A stretch of 64,000 bases of DNA from Thelonectria olida. Its lineage: Eukaryota; Ascomycota; Sordariomycetes; Hypocreales; Nectriaceae. This document shows positions 21,318 through 32,963 of the stretch, one piece after another (positions within the stretch are counted from its first letter, which is position 1; the number at the start of each line of letters is the position of its first letter). The stretch lies in contig JAGPYM010000037.1 of the NCBI GenBank assembly GCA_020736575.1, forward strand, positions 297,211 through 361,210, in the 5' to 3' direction. A model generated the notes under the pieces. It was not told the DNA's origin. It worked only from the letters and a program-made list of their open reading frames with translations, and did not search any database. A program made the translations under genes and the position numbers.

Positions 21318-22053
21318 GTCTGACATTAGCACCGATGAGTTCTCTCATATTTCTTTTTCCTCGACGCCTTCATCCCGTTGGTTCATTATGTTTTACCCAT
21401 TGGAACACGCATACTGCAAACTCAACAATGAATGAGTCATGGCTGACCTGCGTATCTACTCGTTTACAGCATGACCTGCGAGAAGCAATTTATCTCTTAC
21501 GACGACATGGGCCTCTACTGCTCTGACAAGTACGTACAAAACCCACTTGAAAGAACATGAGTTGGTCTTCTAACAATATTGTTGCCACAGCTGCCGACGA
21601 ATCGACCAAACATCGACGTCACAGACCGCTTCTTCAGTTGGCAGTTACGCATCTAGCAACTATCCCTTCTACTCTGCGGGAGTCCAAGAACCCAGAGATA
21701 TCATTCCTCGTCTCTCACCTTCAAAGACGAGCTCTGATCGTCTGTCTCCTTCCCCGACTACCCCCGATACAAGCTCCACGACTTACCAACGCTCATCGGC
21801 CATTTCGGCCCTCCGGTCTCTGAATACACGTCCCCCGAGCCCTCCGTCAAACGGCAGCTTTAGCTTCAGAAACGTGATCCCCTTCAGTCGCAGCCCCGGG
21901 GCAAACCACCCTGGCACCTATTCACGGCCAGCTGGTACCTGCGATTCGTCTGCCAAGGAAGGACCTCCCTTGTTGGGCGTTCTGGAACAAGCCGCCTTCA
22001 ATGACCAGGGAGCGAGCCCTGGATGCCAAGAGTTGAAGTCGCCGGCGAGCTGA
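21141..22053 (+). CDS. Ecl1-type zinc protein (life-span regulatory factor family)
   Basis: Exons 21141-21313, 21470-21529 and 21591-22053 give 231 residues. Splicing rebuilds FPQFCMTCEKQFISYDDMGL followed by YCSDNCRR, the four-Cys Ecl1-family signature, whose yeast members extend chronological life span. The N-terminus (NHSPKHKRPALTRRHS, then basic QRERERER) and the Ser/Pro-rich tail with a PPSPPSNGSFSF stretch are usual for filamentous-fungus homologues. I prefer a start at 21141, or 21147 with a better context. The frame, however, is continuous with the trypsin-fold protein upstream, so a fused transcript is possible. Both introns have clean GT-AG ends and matching phases. Confidence 0.7.
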
Positions 22054-22801
22054 AAGGCTGCCCTGGCAGAAATGGTAAGAGTGTATCTTGGGCTGGTGGT
22101 TGAATAAGAACTGTGGGTTGCCCAGCTGGCTGATGGCATATATAGATGAAGTGGTCACTTGTCGGCCATTGCTAACTGGAATTTACTTGTCAGGGGAGCG
22201 GCCCGGCTGCGTGACAAGAAATGGCGCTTTCAATAGATTGTTATTGGTCTCAGGTTGACATGGTTAATCTAATAATAAGTCCAAAGCATAGCTAACATTG
22301 AGGCCAATATGATAGTGGAGAGCACCCGAATATACAGAGTACCCCGTGGATGCTTACAGACTTACGTACTAGCCTAGCTAAAGCCAAACCCAACCACGCT
22401 AGTGCTCTTGGAGTATTCTATAGCCATGTTATTGCTCAAGACACATTCATGGTACCAGCCAAAATCACCAAAGTCTATTGAGTCTGCTGGCATGAGGCGT
22501 AGGCATCAGCTTACATCTTGGCCCGGAGGAGCGACAAATCACCACATCAGCCCCGAACGAAGCACGTGAGCAATGTCATCATTCTAGGATGCTTAGTTTA
22601 GTAAGATGTCAATTCCTTCAAAAGCAACCAAAACTAAGCCCTTGTCCATGAAGGGTCAAGTGCGCGCCAGCGGTCTGAATCTCCCTCATCTCCCACGATG
22701 GCCCTTCCCAACCCCTTCTTAAACCCTTTAGTGTCTTGATACGCAAGCTCATCAATTGCCATCTCTCACAGCCGTTCACCAGTTGAATTCGCTGCCGGTT
22801 C
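22054..22801. other. Intergenic, no gene seen
   Basis: About 750 bases, moderately AT-rich, holding the 3' flank of the Ecl1-type gene and the promoter of the acyltransferase. A 60-80 codon minus-strand frame near 21918-22158 overlaps the Ecl1 tail and is a shadow. Confidence 0.5.
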
Positions 22802-24342
22802 ATGTCTTCTTTGCTATCCTGGCTCTTCGGCCGTGAGCCTCAGGGGCCACCAGTCGTCCCATCTGATGACGTAATCCCGGTACACCTTTTTGACGACACA
22901 CTCGCACTGCGGGATTACACCCTGATATGGACTTTCAAGTTCGACGAAGTCCTCGACGCTGACTTGCTGGGAGAGAGTCTGTCTCGGCTCTTCGAGATGG
23001 AGGGATGGCGGAAATTGGGAGGGAGACTTCGATTGCGGGTAAGTAGTCAGTCAACTGAAGCCAATCTGAACCTCCCGTCTTCTAATATGAACAGCCCGAT
23101 GGGAAAGCCGAGATCCATGTGCCTCGGCCGTTCACCAAGGACCGACCATCTTTGCATTTCACAAAGACACATCATGATATGCGCATGGCCCATCATCCCG
23201 AAGCATCCAACCTTCCAGAGGCCACCGCCCAACCCACCACGTTCCCAGGCGCTCGTAGTTTCTCCAGCCTCGCCCTTGGCCCCGGTGCGCCCAGGACCAT
23301 CCAAGACTACTTCACTCTGGACGTGCCCCTGTTTGCACTACACGTCGTGACCTTCACAGACGGAACCCTCGTCTCGATCAACTTCAACCACGTCGTCAGC
23401 GATCTCGGTGGCTTGGTTGCCATCTTCAAAGCCTGGACAAGCATCCTCGCCGGCAAGCACGACGAGGTTGCGCCGTTCATTGGGTACAGGGACGACCCCA
23501 TGACAGATATGTACAAGCCCAAGAGCCCGACCACGGAAAAATCCATTCTAGCCCAGACCCAACTCAACGGCTGGAAAGCGGCTATTTGGGCTTTGAGGCA
23601 TCTGCTCGAGACGTGGTGGACGGGCCTTGAGGGGCGCATCATCTGCATTCCGAAGAAGGCGATTGACGCCATCATTCGAGATGCTCGGGACCACGTTGCC
23701 TTGAAAGGCGACGCCGACCTTTTCGTCTCTGAAAACGACGTTGTCATGGGAATCTGCAATAGGCTGTTGGCGAGTCGCCTGGCTCTGAACCGGAGCATCG
23801 TCAATCTCGTCGTGGTCGACGCCCGCAGCCGGGTCAAGTCCGTCTTCCGGGACGACGCTGCCTACGTTCAGAACACGAACTCGGCCGCCATCTTCCTCTG
23901 CCAGGCAAAAGAGGCACTTGACCTACCCATTGGAGAGATGGCACTCCGGTCTCGCATCGCGGTAGCAGAACAATGCACAGAGGAACAGCTCAAGTCAACG
24001 GCCAAGCACACCTACGACTCCCTCATATCGACAGGAAACCCGCCTGCCATAGGCAAAGACATCGGCTCGCTCTTAATGGTCGTCTCCAACTGGAGCAAGG
24101 CCGGCTTCCTGGACAAGTTTGACTTCAGCCCCGCTGTCGTCAAGCCCGCCGAGACTGCCAGGTCAGGCGCCCAGCCAGGGCATCCTGTGTATTTCCACTC
24201 GCAACCTCTCGGCAGGGGCTTCTTCAGTATGAACATGGTCACTATCATGGGGAGGGACTTGACGGGGAACTTTTGGCTTTCCGGCGAGTTTTCTGCTGCG
24301 ACCTGGGACGCGGCAATCGAGTTCTTTAGTTCTTATATGTAG
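22802..24342 (+). CDS. BAHD-like / trichothecene-acetyltransferase-like acyltransferase
   Basis: Two exons, 22802-23038 and 23095-24342, 494 residues. The active-site motif HxxxD is present as NHVVSDL (His178, Asp182), after SINF, as in the transferase (PF02458) superfamily that moves acyl groups from CoA to alcohols or amines. The N-terminal region (IPVHLFDDTLALRDYTLIWT, then LDADLLGESLSRLFEMEGWR) and the later SNWSKAGFLDKFDFSPAVV are typical of fungal members, in which the plant DFGWG motif is replaced. The substrate is unknown. It converges with the aldo/keto reductase gene, with 17 bases between stop codons, and the two could serve one pathway. Confidence 0.85.
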
Positions 24343-24359
24343 ATATCTTCAACAAATTC

Positions 24360-25406
24360 TTACAACTCGACAGGTACTCCACTGGGGTACCGTGTCCCAT
24401 ACACGTCAAAATTATTAATCAAGTCATCGATAACCTTCATATCCTCCTCTCCAAGCTCAATCACCTTGGCATTCTCCTCCACCCGCGTCACAGTTGTCGC
24501 TCCAGGAATGGGAATAACTTCAGGCAAGTCTGCACGTTTGCCCAAGGCGCGAACCCAATTGACGGCCAGCTGAGCAGGCGTGCAGCCCTTCTTCTGTGCC
24601 GTAGTCTCGACTTGGTTGACAAGCTTGAGATTATGCCGGATCGCCTCGTCTTGGAGACGGGGAAAGCCTGCGATGCGGCCGAGGTACTGATAGTCGGATG
24701 CTTTGGTGAATCGACCGGTGAGCATCTACAGAAGTTGGTTAGTATGGCAAGATCTCTTGAGCTGTTAAATACAACCTACTCCTCGTCCGATGGGCGAGTA
24801 TGCTACGATGGGGATGCCGTGCTCTTTACAAGCTGCTGCGACGCCGTTGTTGAGAGTGTCGGGGGTGAAGATGCTCAGCTCCACCTCGGCGGCAGCAACC
24901 TTGACATGTCTAGCAGCCTCGTTGACGGTCTCTTTGCTGCACTCTGAGATGGCCACACCGGCGAGCTTTCCTGTATCGATGTATTCCCTCTGAATAGTCT
25001 TCAGAGTGACATCGAAAGGGTGACTGTGATCTCTTCTAGCGATGCAGAAGATGATGTTGAGGTTACCGATCCCTTCTAGACTAGCAAGGATGTTGTCGAC
25101 GGAGCGTCGAATACCCTCTTGTGAACCATCAGGCTTCATCGTCCCGGGGTCGACACCACCCTTGATCATCACCGTGACCTTGATGGCGTCCTCGGGAAAC
25201 TTCGTGAAGTAGGCCTTGAGTAGATGCACTGAGTTGTACTGGCGAGTGCCGTAGAAATCAGCGCCGTTCCAGAGCGTGCATCCAGCAACAACGGAAGCTC
25301 GGAGGACCTCGATGGCTTCGCTGGTGGGAATTGGATCAGGCCGCCAAGTCATGCCCATAAGGCCGAGGCCTAGGTCACGGCTGGAAAGAGTTGGGGCTTG
25401 AGACAT
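24360..25406 (-). CDS. Aldo/keto reductase, pyridoxal reductase-like
   Basis: Two exons, 24780-25406 and 24360-24725, 330 residues. The intron has GTAGGT and CTGTAG ends, and splicing joins YSPIGRG to MLTGRF, the usual AKR segment. The active-site Tyr is in WNGADFYG (Tyr52) and the Lys in VTVMIKGG (Lys82). The WNG replacement of the usual FDT matches, as I recall it, the pyridoxal reductase/AKR8 branch, as does IARRDHSHP. The C-terminal cofactor segment IPIPGATTVTRVEEN binds the NADP phosphate. It is therefore probably an NADPH-dependent reductase of pyridoxal or another aldehyde. The final VEL is like many AKRs. Confidence 0.87.
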
Positions 25407-26690
25407 GATGAGTTGATCTTTCGGTGGGGGTTTGCACGTGCCTGGCTTCTTGAGAGAACTGAGAGAAACTCCTGTTTTTTGATGCGACTGATTCCATTAG
25501 ACCACGTTGATGCTCTTTGTTTTAAAACATCAGCTTTGTTGAGGTGTACCAAACCATGATAGACGCACCAGTCTCGCGACACGGACATTGACTCAAGGTT
25601 GATAATTCCGGCAACATCTAGGAGTGAATACGGAGGATTGAGGGCCTGCGATTGGTCTATTCCGTCGCTACAAGAGTCCATCGTGGACTAGCGGAGCATG
25701 CATCGGGATTATCTGGACCAGGCTTGATATAAAGCCGAGTGTCAAATGAATAATAGCAGCGGAGTTAACCGCTCGGGCACGAGCCTTGACGCGAGACGTC
25801 GGAGACATTCGATGGAGATGTTAATTCCGATGAGGCTGAACCTTGAGGCTCTTTCCCACGGTCGTCTGCTTCGGCGGCCTGGGGAGCAAGCGAGCAACAT
25901 CTGGCCCTGGCAGGCCGTCATCCCGTATATCCAGCGGTGAATGCATAATACCTCATCCCAGCTCACCTCAACTGTCTATGGGAGTTCGGTCCCGACTGCG
26001 GAGCCGCAAGCTGCCAGCACTAGAATACCAGCACCACCCTTGCACAAAAGTGACAACCACCACCAGAACCAGCGCCTGCAGAAATCAGCTCAGTTCTTCG
26101 GGGAAAGGAATTTTGGCTGACTGCATGTCTTGGACGGTTTTGATTTTGTGGGCCTATTTTAGCTCTTTGAAGAGGAACGTGCTGGATCTGAATCTGAATC
26201 TGAATCTCGACTGCCAACTTCATCTTGCAGTATTACCCGTATCCTTGCATTGGCATTTCGGCCTTTATCCGAACGACATTTATCGGAGTTGGGGAAATTG
26301 AAGAAATCAACATCTGGTGTTTCTTAGGAGACAAGAAGACCTGACACAATTTCCTATGCAGAAACTAACATGACAATGCGGCGTGATATCATCTACACCG
26401 GGTTGCACGCCATAACTTCCCCGCATGGAACGCCTGTCAAGACTTGCACCGATCCCACGCATGCACTGTTGCGAACACAAGAGAAGACTTATATCCGGAG
26501 GTAACAACTGAAGGCACTCGAATGAACTGATAAGCATTGGAAAAGTCGCAATTTCTCCGCAGCAACACATCATGGCTTGTGCCTGAAGAAGCGCCCAATT
26601 TAAAGCCAGAGACTGTAGCTCCCACTTGATGATATACAACCAAGCAGCTTCGAAATAAAAATTGCCCACTTGTGTTCTCAAACTACAAAC
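25407..26690. other. Intergenic, no gene seen
   Basis: About 1.28 kb between the divergent AKR and dioxygenase starts. Only short frames without domains occur. A short CTGAAT repeat (three to four units) lies near 26190. It must contain two promoters, but I find no definite element. Confidence 0.5.
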
Positions 26691-28018
26691 ATGGCCGACA
26701 TCGAGGCTTACAAGCACATCTCCCCCGACTCAGGGCGTCCCATCACCATCCATCCTAACTTCAACCCCAAAATCAGAGACTGGACTCCCCCAGACCCTCT
26801 CCGGGAAGAATTCGATCCACCACGGGACCGAGCCTTCTTTGCTGATCCCGAGAAGAAGGCTCTCCTATCCGTGGCGAAGAAGACTGATTTGACCGAGTCC
26901 ATCGGCTCTGTTCTCGAGGGTGTGCAGCTCTCACAGCTCAACCCCACGCAGCTAGATGAACTCGCGCTCCTGGTCAACGAGCGCGGCGTCGTGTTCTTCA
27001 GGGACCAGGATCTCACAACCGAGAAGCAAGTACAGCTGTTCGAGCACTATGGCGTCTTGGACAAGCACCCTGCGCAAAAGGACGTGAAGCACGTCGTCAT
27101 CAGCGGAAGCACCAAGGATCATCGCGAGATTGCGGATTACACGCCGTGGCCGCAGGGCGATTTCCACGCCGACACGTCGTTTGAGATTAACCCCCCGTCG
27201 TATTCTTTGTTGAGGATGGAAGAGCACCCCGAGGTTGGCGGAGACACGGCTTGGGTCTCTGGGTATGGACTGTACGACACGTTGAGCGATGCGATGAAGA
27301 GATTTGTGGATGGTCTTCATGCAGTGCATACATCGCGGGTGCGTGATCGGGTGACAGACAGTATTTGCATTGTGTCTGTGAACTAACGCTGGACTACATA
27401 GCTGCAATACGACACGATCCTCGATCTCTGGGGAAAGGGGCCGAACAGACCCCCAATTGATACGCACCATCCCGCCGTACGAACTCATCCCGTCACTGGA
27501 CTGAAGGCGACCAATATCAACCCAGGTTTCGTGACTGGGTTCGCCGAGTTGAAGAAGGCGGAGTCGGGTAAGTCGAGCCCCGAGTTTTAGAGCCCTTCTC
27601 TTTCTCACTCTTTCATAGACAAGCTGCTTGATTTCTTCGCCTACCACATCCACTCAGCAGACGACCATTACGTGCGATGGAAGTGGACAGTTGGAGCAGT
27701 CGCCATGTGGGACAACAGGTATGATGTGACCGTCCATGGCGTCGCCCATGGCGCCAAGAGACTGGGCATGTTTTAACGACTCAATAGATGCGTTCTCCAC
27801 CGCGTGATCCCCGGGACGTACGAGGCTCCTCGACGAGGGATCCGGACGACAGTCTTTGGTGAAAGACGTGAGTTCTCCCGTTTCTCAGATTCGCAAGATT
27901 GAGTTCTAACGGCTTCACTTTTCGCCATTTAGCGTACTACGACCCCAACAGCGAGGGCCGGGCCGAGCGAGATGCTAGGGTCAAAGGGGCGAAGGCCAAG
28001 CAACAGCAACAGGGGTGA
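26691..28018 (+). CDS. TauD/TfdA-type alpha-ketoglutarate-dependent dioxygenase
   Basis: Five exons: 26691-27338, 27402-27567, 27619-27718, 27788-27867, 27933-28018, giving 359 residues. The Fe(II) ligands are visible: the HxD motif in GDFHADTSFE (His159, Asp161) and the distal His in CVLHRVIPGTYE (His309), followed by RRGIRTT, whose Arg binds 2-oxoglutarate. The fold and length match fungal sulfonate/alpha-ketoglutarate dioxygenases, which release sulfite from taurine or alkyl sulfonates. The exact substrate is not shown. All four introns are short (50-69 bases) with consistent phases. It is convergent with a carbonic anhydrase gene (205 bases between stops). Confidence 0.9.
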
Positions 28019-28222
28019 AGCCCACAAGTTTTCCGCGGATGCAACGTTCAATCTTTGGTACGGGCAGATCTTTCTTTCCAGAGATGTAATGTTCGTGATA
28101 TGTATTCGCTTCGTATGTATGGACATGAAAATGGGTATGTAGAGGCGACAACTAACTATATACATCCAACCGTGGCTCCCTCCCCGCGTCCAGATTGGTC
28201 TCTTGCTGTTCAACGTCGGGAG

Positions 28223-28935
28223 TCAGTCCCTGACCTGCTCGATCTTGCCCGTCTTGACGTCGTAGATGTATCCGGTGATGGGCACCTCGAGCACCAGAGG
28301 GCTCTTCTTTAATAGTTGCACGTCGTCGAGCACGCTCTGTCGCAGGTCGGCAAAGGGGAGGAAGGACATGTGGTCGACGTCTTCGTTCATTTCTGTTCGG
28401 ATCTTGTTTCGGAACTCCGAGTCGGAGAATTTCTGCATGCCGCAGCCGGTCTGAAGGACAATATTAGTCGTCAATTCCTTGATCAATTGGCCGCGTTCGG
28501 GGTCTTACGTGGTGCATGACAATGATCTCGCGGGTTCCGAGAAGTTGTTGCGAGATTAAGATGGATCGCATCGCCTCGACGGCACGACCTCCGGCCTAGA
28601 ACCCGAGCAATGATTAGCAACCAGCCAGGTTACGTCTTCATTCTCTCCCATTGTTTCTTACATTTCGAATCACGTGTGCATCTCCGAGCTCGAGCCCCAG
28701 TGCCTTAGCGGGATCTAATCTGGAGTCCATGCACGTCACGACTAGCACTTTTCTGTCCATTTTACTCAGCCCCGGATCCTTGGTAACAGATTGAATTGTA
28801 GATCTGAGTCGACCTGTAGATATGTACGTACCGTTTCGGTGGTGAGGGCAGGTCGGCGCCCTTGAACATGTCTGCGAAGCGGCGGTTCGCGGCCTCGAAC
28901 TCGGCGGCGAGGGACGATGTGAATGAGGAGATCAT
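28223..28935 (-). CDS. Beta-class carbonic anhydrase
   Basis: Four exons: 28832-28935, 28662-28752, 28509-28595, 28223-28450, giving 169 residues. Zinc ligands are all present: Cys42 in CMDSR (C-x-D-x-R) and His94/Cys97 in [24 protein letters not shown] is the conserved helix. The protein is short, lacks a targeting sequence and resembles the small fungal cytosolic beta-carbonic anhydrases that hydrate CO2 to bicarbonate. Introns of 58-79 bases have good ends and phases; the second follows the RN of RNAGG. Confidence 0.92.
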
Positions 28936-29880
28936 GGTGACTGGTGGTTGCTCGTGTGGTGATGCTGTGAGTCGAGGGTATCAATTGGAAGGCTTGGAAC
29001 TGCTCGAAGGAAAGGTTGGCTAATGGTTCTCTCTTTCGTCGGCTTCTGTTCTAGGGGGGTTCTTATTCTCTTCAATCGTCTCGTCCAGCCGCGCTCAACG
29101 AAATGACAACGCTCCCCCAGACGACGACATGGGGCGAGCATCCCGTAGCGTTCCGCTTATCCGGGGGCGCGCCATGGACTTCATCCAGCGCCCTTCCCTA
29201 TTGCCCGTCAAATGAGAGGCCGGCGAGGTCCGATGACAATGTATAAACCCCTCACCCATCTTGCATACGTCTGGAGGGCCATTGGCCAGCACCGGGTTTT
29301 ATAGAACCGGGAAGCGACTCACATGGTGCCATGGACAGGCCTGCCACCCCTCCGTCAGCTTGAAGGAGGCGTATTCTTGGCGGGGTCTAGAACCCGCCGT
29401 CGATCCTTGTGCCTGTCAGTCTGTAACGACCATATTAGATATAACTGGGAGCTGCATCCCACCCCGCGCGCACCCATGGCCCCATGGACTTCGCCGGGAG
29501 CCTATGCAAGCCGTAACAGGGAGGTCGAATGAAAAAAGTGTTGAGATGTTGCTCGATCTTCCCTTTTTGTTTTGCCCATAGCACGTCACGTTGGCGATGC
29601 GCCACCACCACCCGCCCACGCCCTATCTTATTTTATTTTATTTATTTTTTATCATTCCTTCCCAGTCTCTCCCATATTAACTCCCCACGGCCCGGTCTGC
29701 CACATGTCGTCAGCGCTGCACTCACACCAAACGGACCGGATAGGAGCCGGGAACACTCAACCACCACTCGGGGAGTCTGGAGGAAAAAGAAAAAAACATG
29801 ACGCCAGAAGTGAGTCCATGTCCACTTACTAACCCATTAACCTGTCATTTAACCTGTTATAGTCCGGGGAAGCCTGACGA
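28936..29880. other. Intergenic, no gene seen
   Basis: About 945 bases: promoter of the carbonic anhydrase gene and 3' flank of the MFS gene. A T-rich tract with TTTTA/TTTAT units lies at 29629-29652. No frame here looks like a gene. Confidence 0.5.
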
Positions 29881-32021
29881 TCAGTGCGCAAACCGAAAGT
29901 CCAGGCGCTTGTTTCCTTCGTCCGAGGTCGTGTCCAGATAGTGCTGCTTCTGCTCGGCCGACATGGCCTTCCACCGAGCATCCCTCACCTTGTTCCGCCA
30001 CACGTAGTAGGCCTTGATCAGCACGTAAATGACAATGTTTATGCATGCCACAGAGATGAGCTTCCGGTTGCCTCGCCGGTAGCGGGGCGAGTCGTCGGCC
30101 CGGTACACGTTTGAGCCCATGATGCCGGCGGTCTGAACCGTCATGTTGTATATCGCCGCGCTGACCGTTCGGAGCCGAACAGCGTTCGAATTCCGAGAGT
30201 TCCAGCTGACCTGTATCGCGTGCGCTATTGTTTGGACGACAGGAATTAGCCTCTGTCTGCCCCGGCATAATATACAGATCTGCTAGGGAGGGGGGGTTGA
30301 AAACGTACGAGACGGGTATGCAAGGAGGAGGGTCAGCATCCCCCACGCTACCCAGCGGCTGATCTGGGTAATGTCGACGACGTACAGAAAGACGAGAAAT
30401 GGAAGAGCCCACAGCTGGGATATCATGCAGACGAGGGCTCGCTCGTCGAGGCGCTCCGACAGATACGTCAGCCCCATGATGGAGCACATGGTCAGAAACG
30501 TGGTGGGCACCGTCAAGAGATTAGTAACGACGGTGCTGAACCCCAGGTCGCGGAGGACCAGGGTGAGATACTGTTTCGGCGCCACCACCGGCTGTTCCCA
30601 GAACAGCCCGATGATGTAGAGCGGCCAGAGGTCGTAGTCGAGAAAGCAGCGCAGCAGCAGTTTGAAGGTGATGGGCTGGCGGTTGTGCATGTCCCCTTTG
30701 CTTGGGTCGTCGCGGATGACTCGATTGACCATGATGACTTCTTCTCTGTTGCGATATCAGACTTTTTTCTTGCCGCGCGAGGCTGAGAGTGAGTGCATAC
30801 CTCTCTGTGAACCATCCCTTCTCTCCACGAAACCAGCTCGCCGTTTCCGTCGGGCCTGGAGGCATGAGGACGATGGCTAGCAGACCAACAACCAGTGTCA
30901 AAACGCCCTTTAACAAAGCTTTTAGCCGTTGAACTCCAGGGAATAGGTTTGATATCGTTACTCACCTCAATCAAGAACAGCCATCGCCATCCTTCCAGGC
31001 CCACGAACCCGCGAAGCTGCAAGAGCCCAGCGGCGAGGAACCCAGCGATAATGTCGGAAAGCGACATGGCCGCCCAGAAGAGGGCGAGTCTCATGGACAG
31101 CTCATGGGACTTATAGAAGTAGCTGAGGTACAGGATTATCTATTTCCGCTATAAGCCTGTATCCCCCTTTTCCACGCTTTCACCTCACATGTGACACTTG
31201 TGAGTGTGAGTGTGACTGTGATGTGTGCAACCTACATCGGGAATGAAGCCGCCCTCACAGATGGCCAATAAGACGCGGGTGATGAGGAAAGTGGCTTTGT
31301 CCTTGAGCCAAAATTGGCTGATGGACACGACGCTCCAGAGACACATTTGCATGGGCACCCACCGGTCCGGGCCGATCCATTTGCTGAGGACCTGCGACGG
31401 GAGCTCGGCGCAGAGAAAAGCAAACTTGAAGAGGGTGTTTCCGAGATTGTAATCTACATCTTGTTAAAAAAGAAAACAAGGAATTCCCATGCGGGCGGCA
31501 GGGGGGGCTTGGTTACCGTCTGTATCAAGCCCAAGATCCGCGAGGAAGTTGTCTGATAACGCCTGTTGGAGGTTCGCTCGGTCGAGCTGGAGAGCCATGA
31601 AGGTGATGCAGGCAAAGAGCATGATTCGCAAGTCAACCTTCCTGACCACGCTGTGCTCTTCGTTCCAAGTCCACCTGGCTGACGGATCAAAGCGGTGGAT
31701 GTTCTCCCAATCAGGTCGGGGCGCATATCGCTCTGCCAGGTCGGGATCATCAAAGACGGACTCCTGGGTAGCGATGGCATCTCCATCGAAGTTTGGATTT
31801 TTCTGCCACCAGAACACCTTCTCGTTGATAGGTTCTCCAAGGGGAAGGGCGCCGGGTATTTGCGTAGTCGATGAGGACGCAGCCTTTTGATCATCGCTGA
31901 GAAGCGGAATCTCGTCTTGATTCGATCGCGGCCAGAGCTGATTACCAGACGAGTCGTCTTGATCAGTTCCGGCCAACAGAACCCGAGGCGACCGTTGCCG
32001 CGATGAAAACAAAAAAGACAT
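29881..32021 (-). CDS. MFS permease of the allantoate (Dal5/Tna1) family
   Basis: Six exons: 31517-32021, 31236-31453, 30966-31139, 30801-30907, 30309-30745, 29881-30224, giving 594 residues. A cytosolic N-terminus of about 130 residues is followed by some 12 membrane helices. Family marks include [20 protein letters not shown] in helix 1, a CEGGFIPD segment before helix 5 and [20 protein letters not shown], a strong signature of anion:cation symporters of the allantoate permease group. These import organic anions such as allantoate, nicotinate or sulfonates into the cell. Splice phases agree throughout; intron 2 (31140-31235) contains a GTGTGA repeat. It lies next to a TauD-type gene, which makes a sulfonate substrate possible but unproven. 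Confidence 0.9.
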
Positions 32022-32963
32022 GATCTTGTTGGATATGGTGAGAGGGATATAGATGCAGCGGTGATTTGGCGTTTAAATCTATTATCAAACTACGAAAATA
32101 CGCCTGGTTGAAGCACAATACGATGGACCAGGAAGCTCACTGCGCGAACACTCCCAGCGGCGGCACGACACTGAAACACGTCCAGGCTCCAATGATGACA
32201 TTCTATGCATAGTGGCACAAGTCTTGATACGGAGGTGCGCCCAGCGGTCATTGGGCACACGGCATTCAAGCGCGTGGGCGTAAGACTTGTGCAGGGCGCC
32301 TCGAGCGCATCCCTTCCAAAACCAGCCCTATCGTTCTTGAGATAGCAGTCTTACCCTCAAATTGGCATAATATGATTGGAAGGACCTGAGAGTCGGGCTC
32401 ATGTGAATAGAGCACAAATGTCGTGATGAAGTCGTGATTGGTGGTGGGAATGGCGTCTTACGAGTCAGCAGGGCAAGTAAGAAGCACGCAATCGCGTGGG
32501 GTCTTAGTCATGCGAAGCATACTCGCAGGAACCGGTTCAGACATATGGACGAACTATTTGACATGCTAATAAGACATATAATTGACTTATCAAGTGAGAT
32601 TTACAGGATCTGATTTGAAAAATGGGAATTGAAAACTCACTGCTTCAGATCAAGTTATAGGGCCGGTGAAACGGTCTGGTCACACGTAACCACACAACAC
32701 CACCTGGTTCAAATACCCATACAAAGGAGAATGAGACCTCAGATTCATGAGATTTTACTCATAACTCATTCTCTCTTCGGAAAAGTAAGAGACAACAAAG
32801 ATCAATGGATGTTGCACTGTGGTGTTTAGTTCCTCGTGCGCTTTTCCACACAGCACACTTGTCACAGAGTAATGGAGTCCTGAGAGACTCTGCACATTCA
32901 AAAAGCGACAGAAGATTCTTTGAAAATGGGTATCTTTTTTCGAATATTGATGCTCTATCTAAG
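32022..32963. other. Intergenic, no gene seen
   Basis: About 940 bases, containing the promoter of the MFS gene and the 3' flank of the next leftward gene. Short frames near 32629-33026 show no domain. No repeat recognised. Confidence 0.5.
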
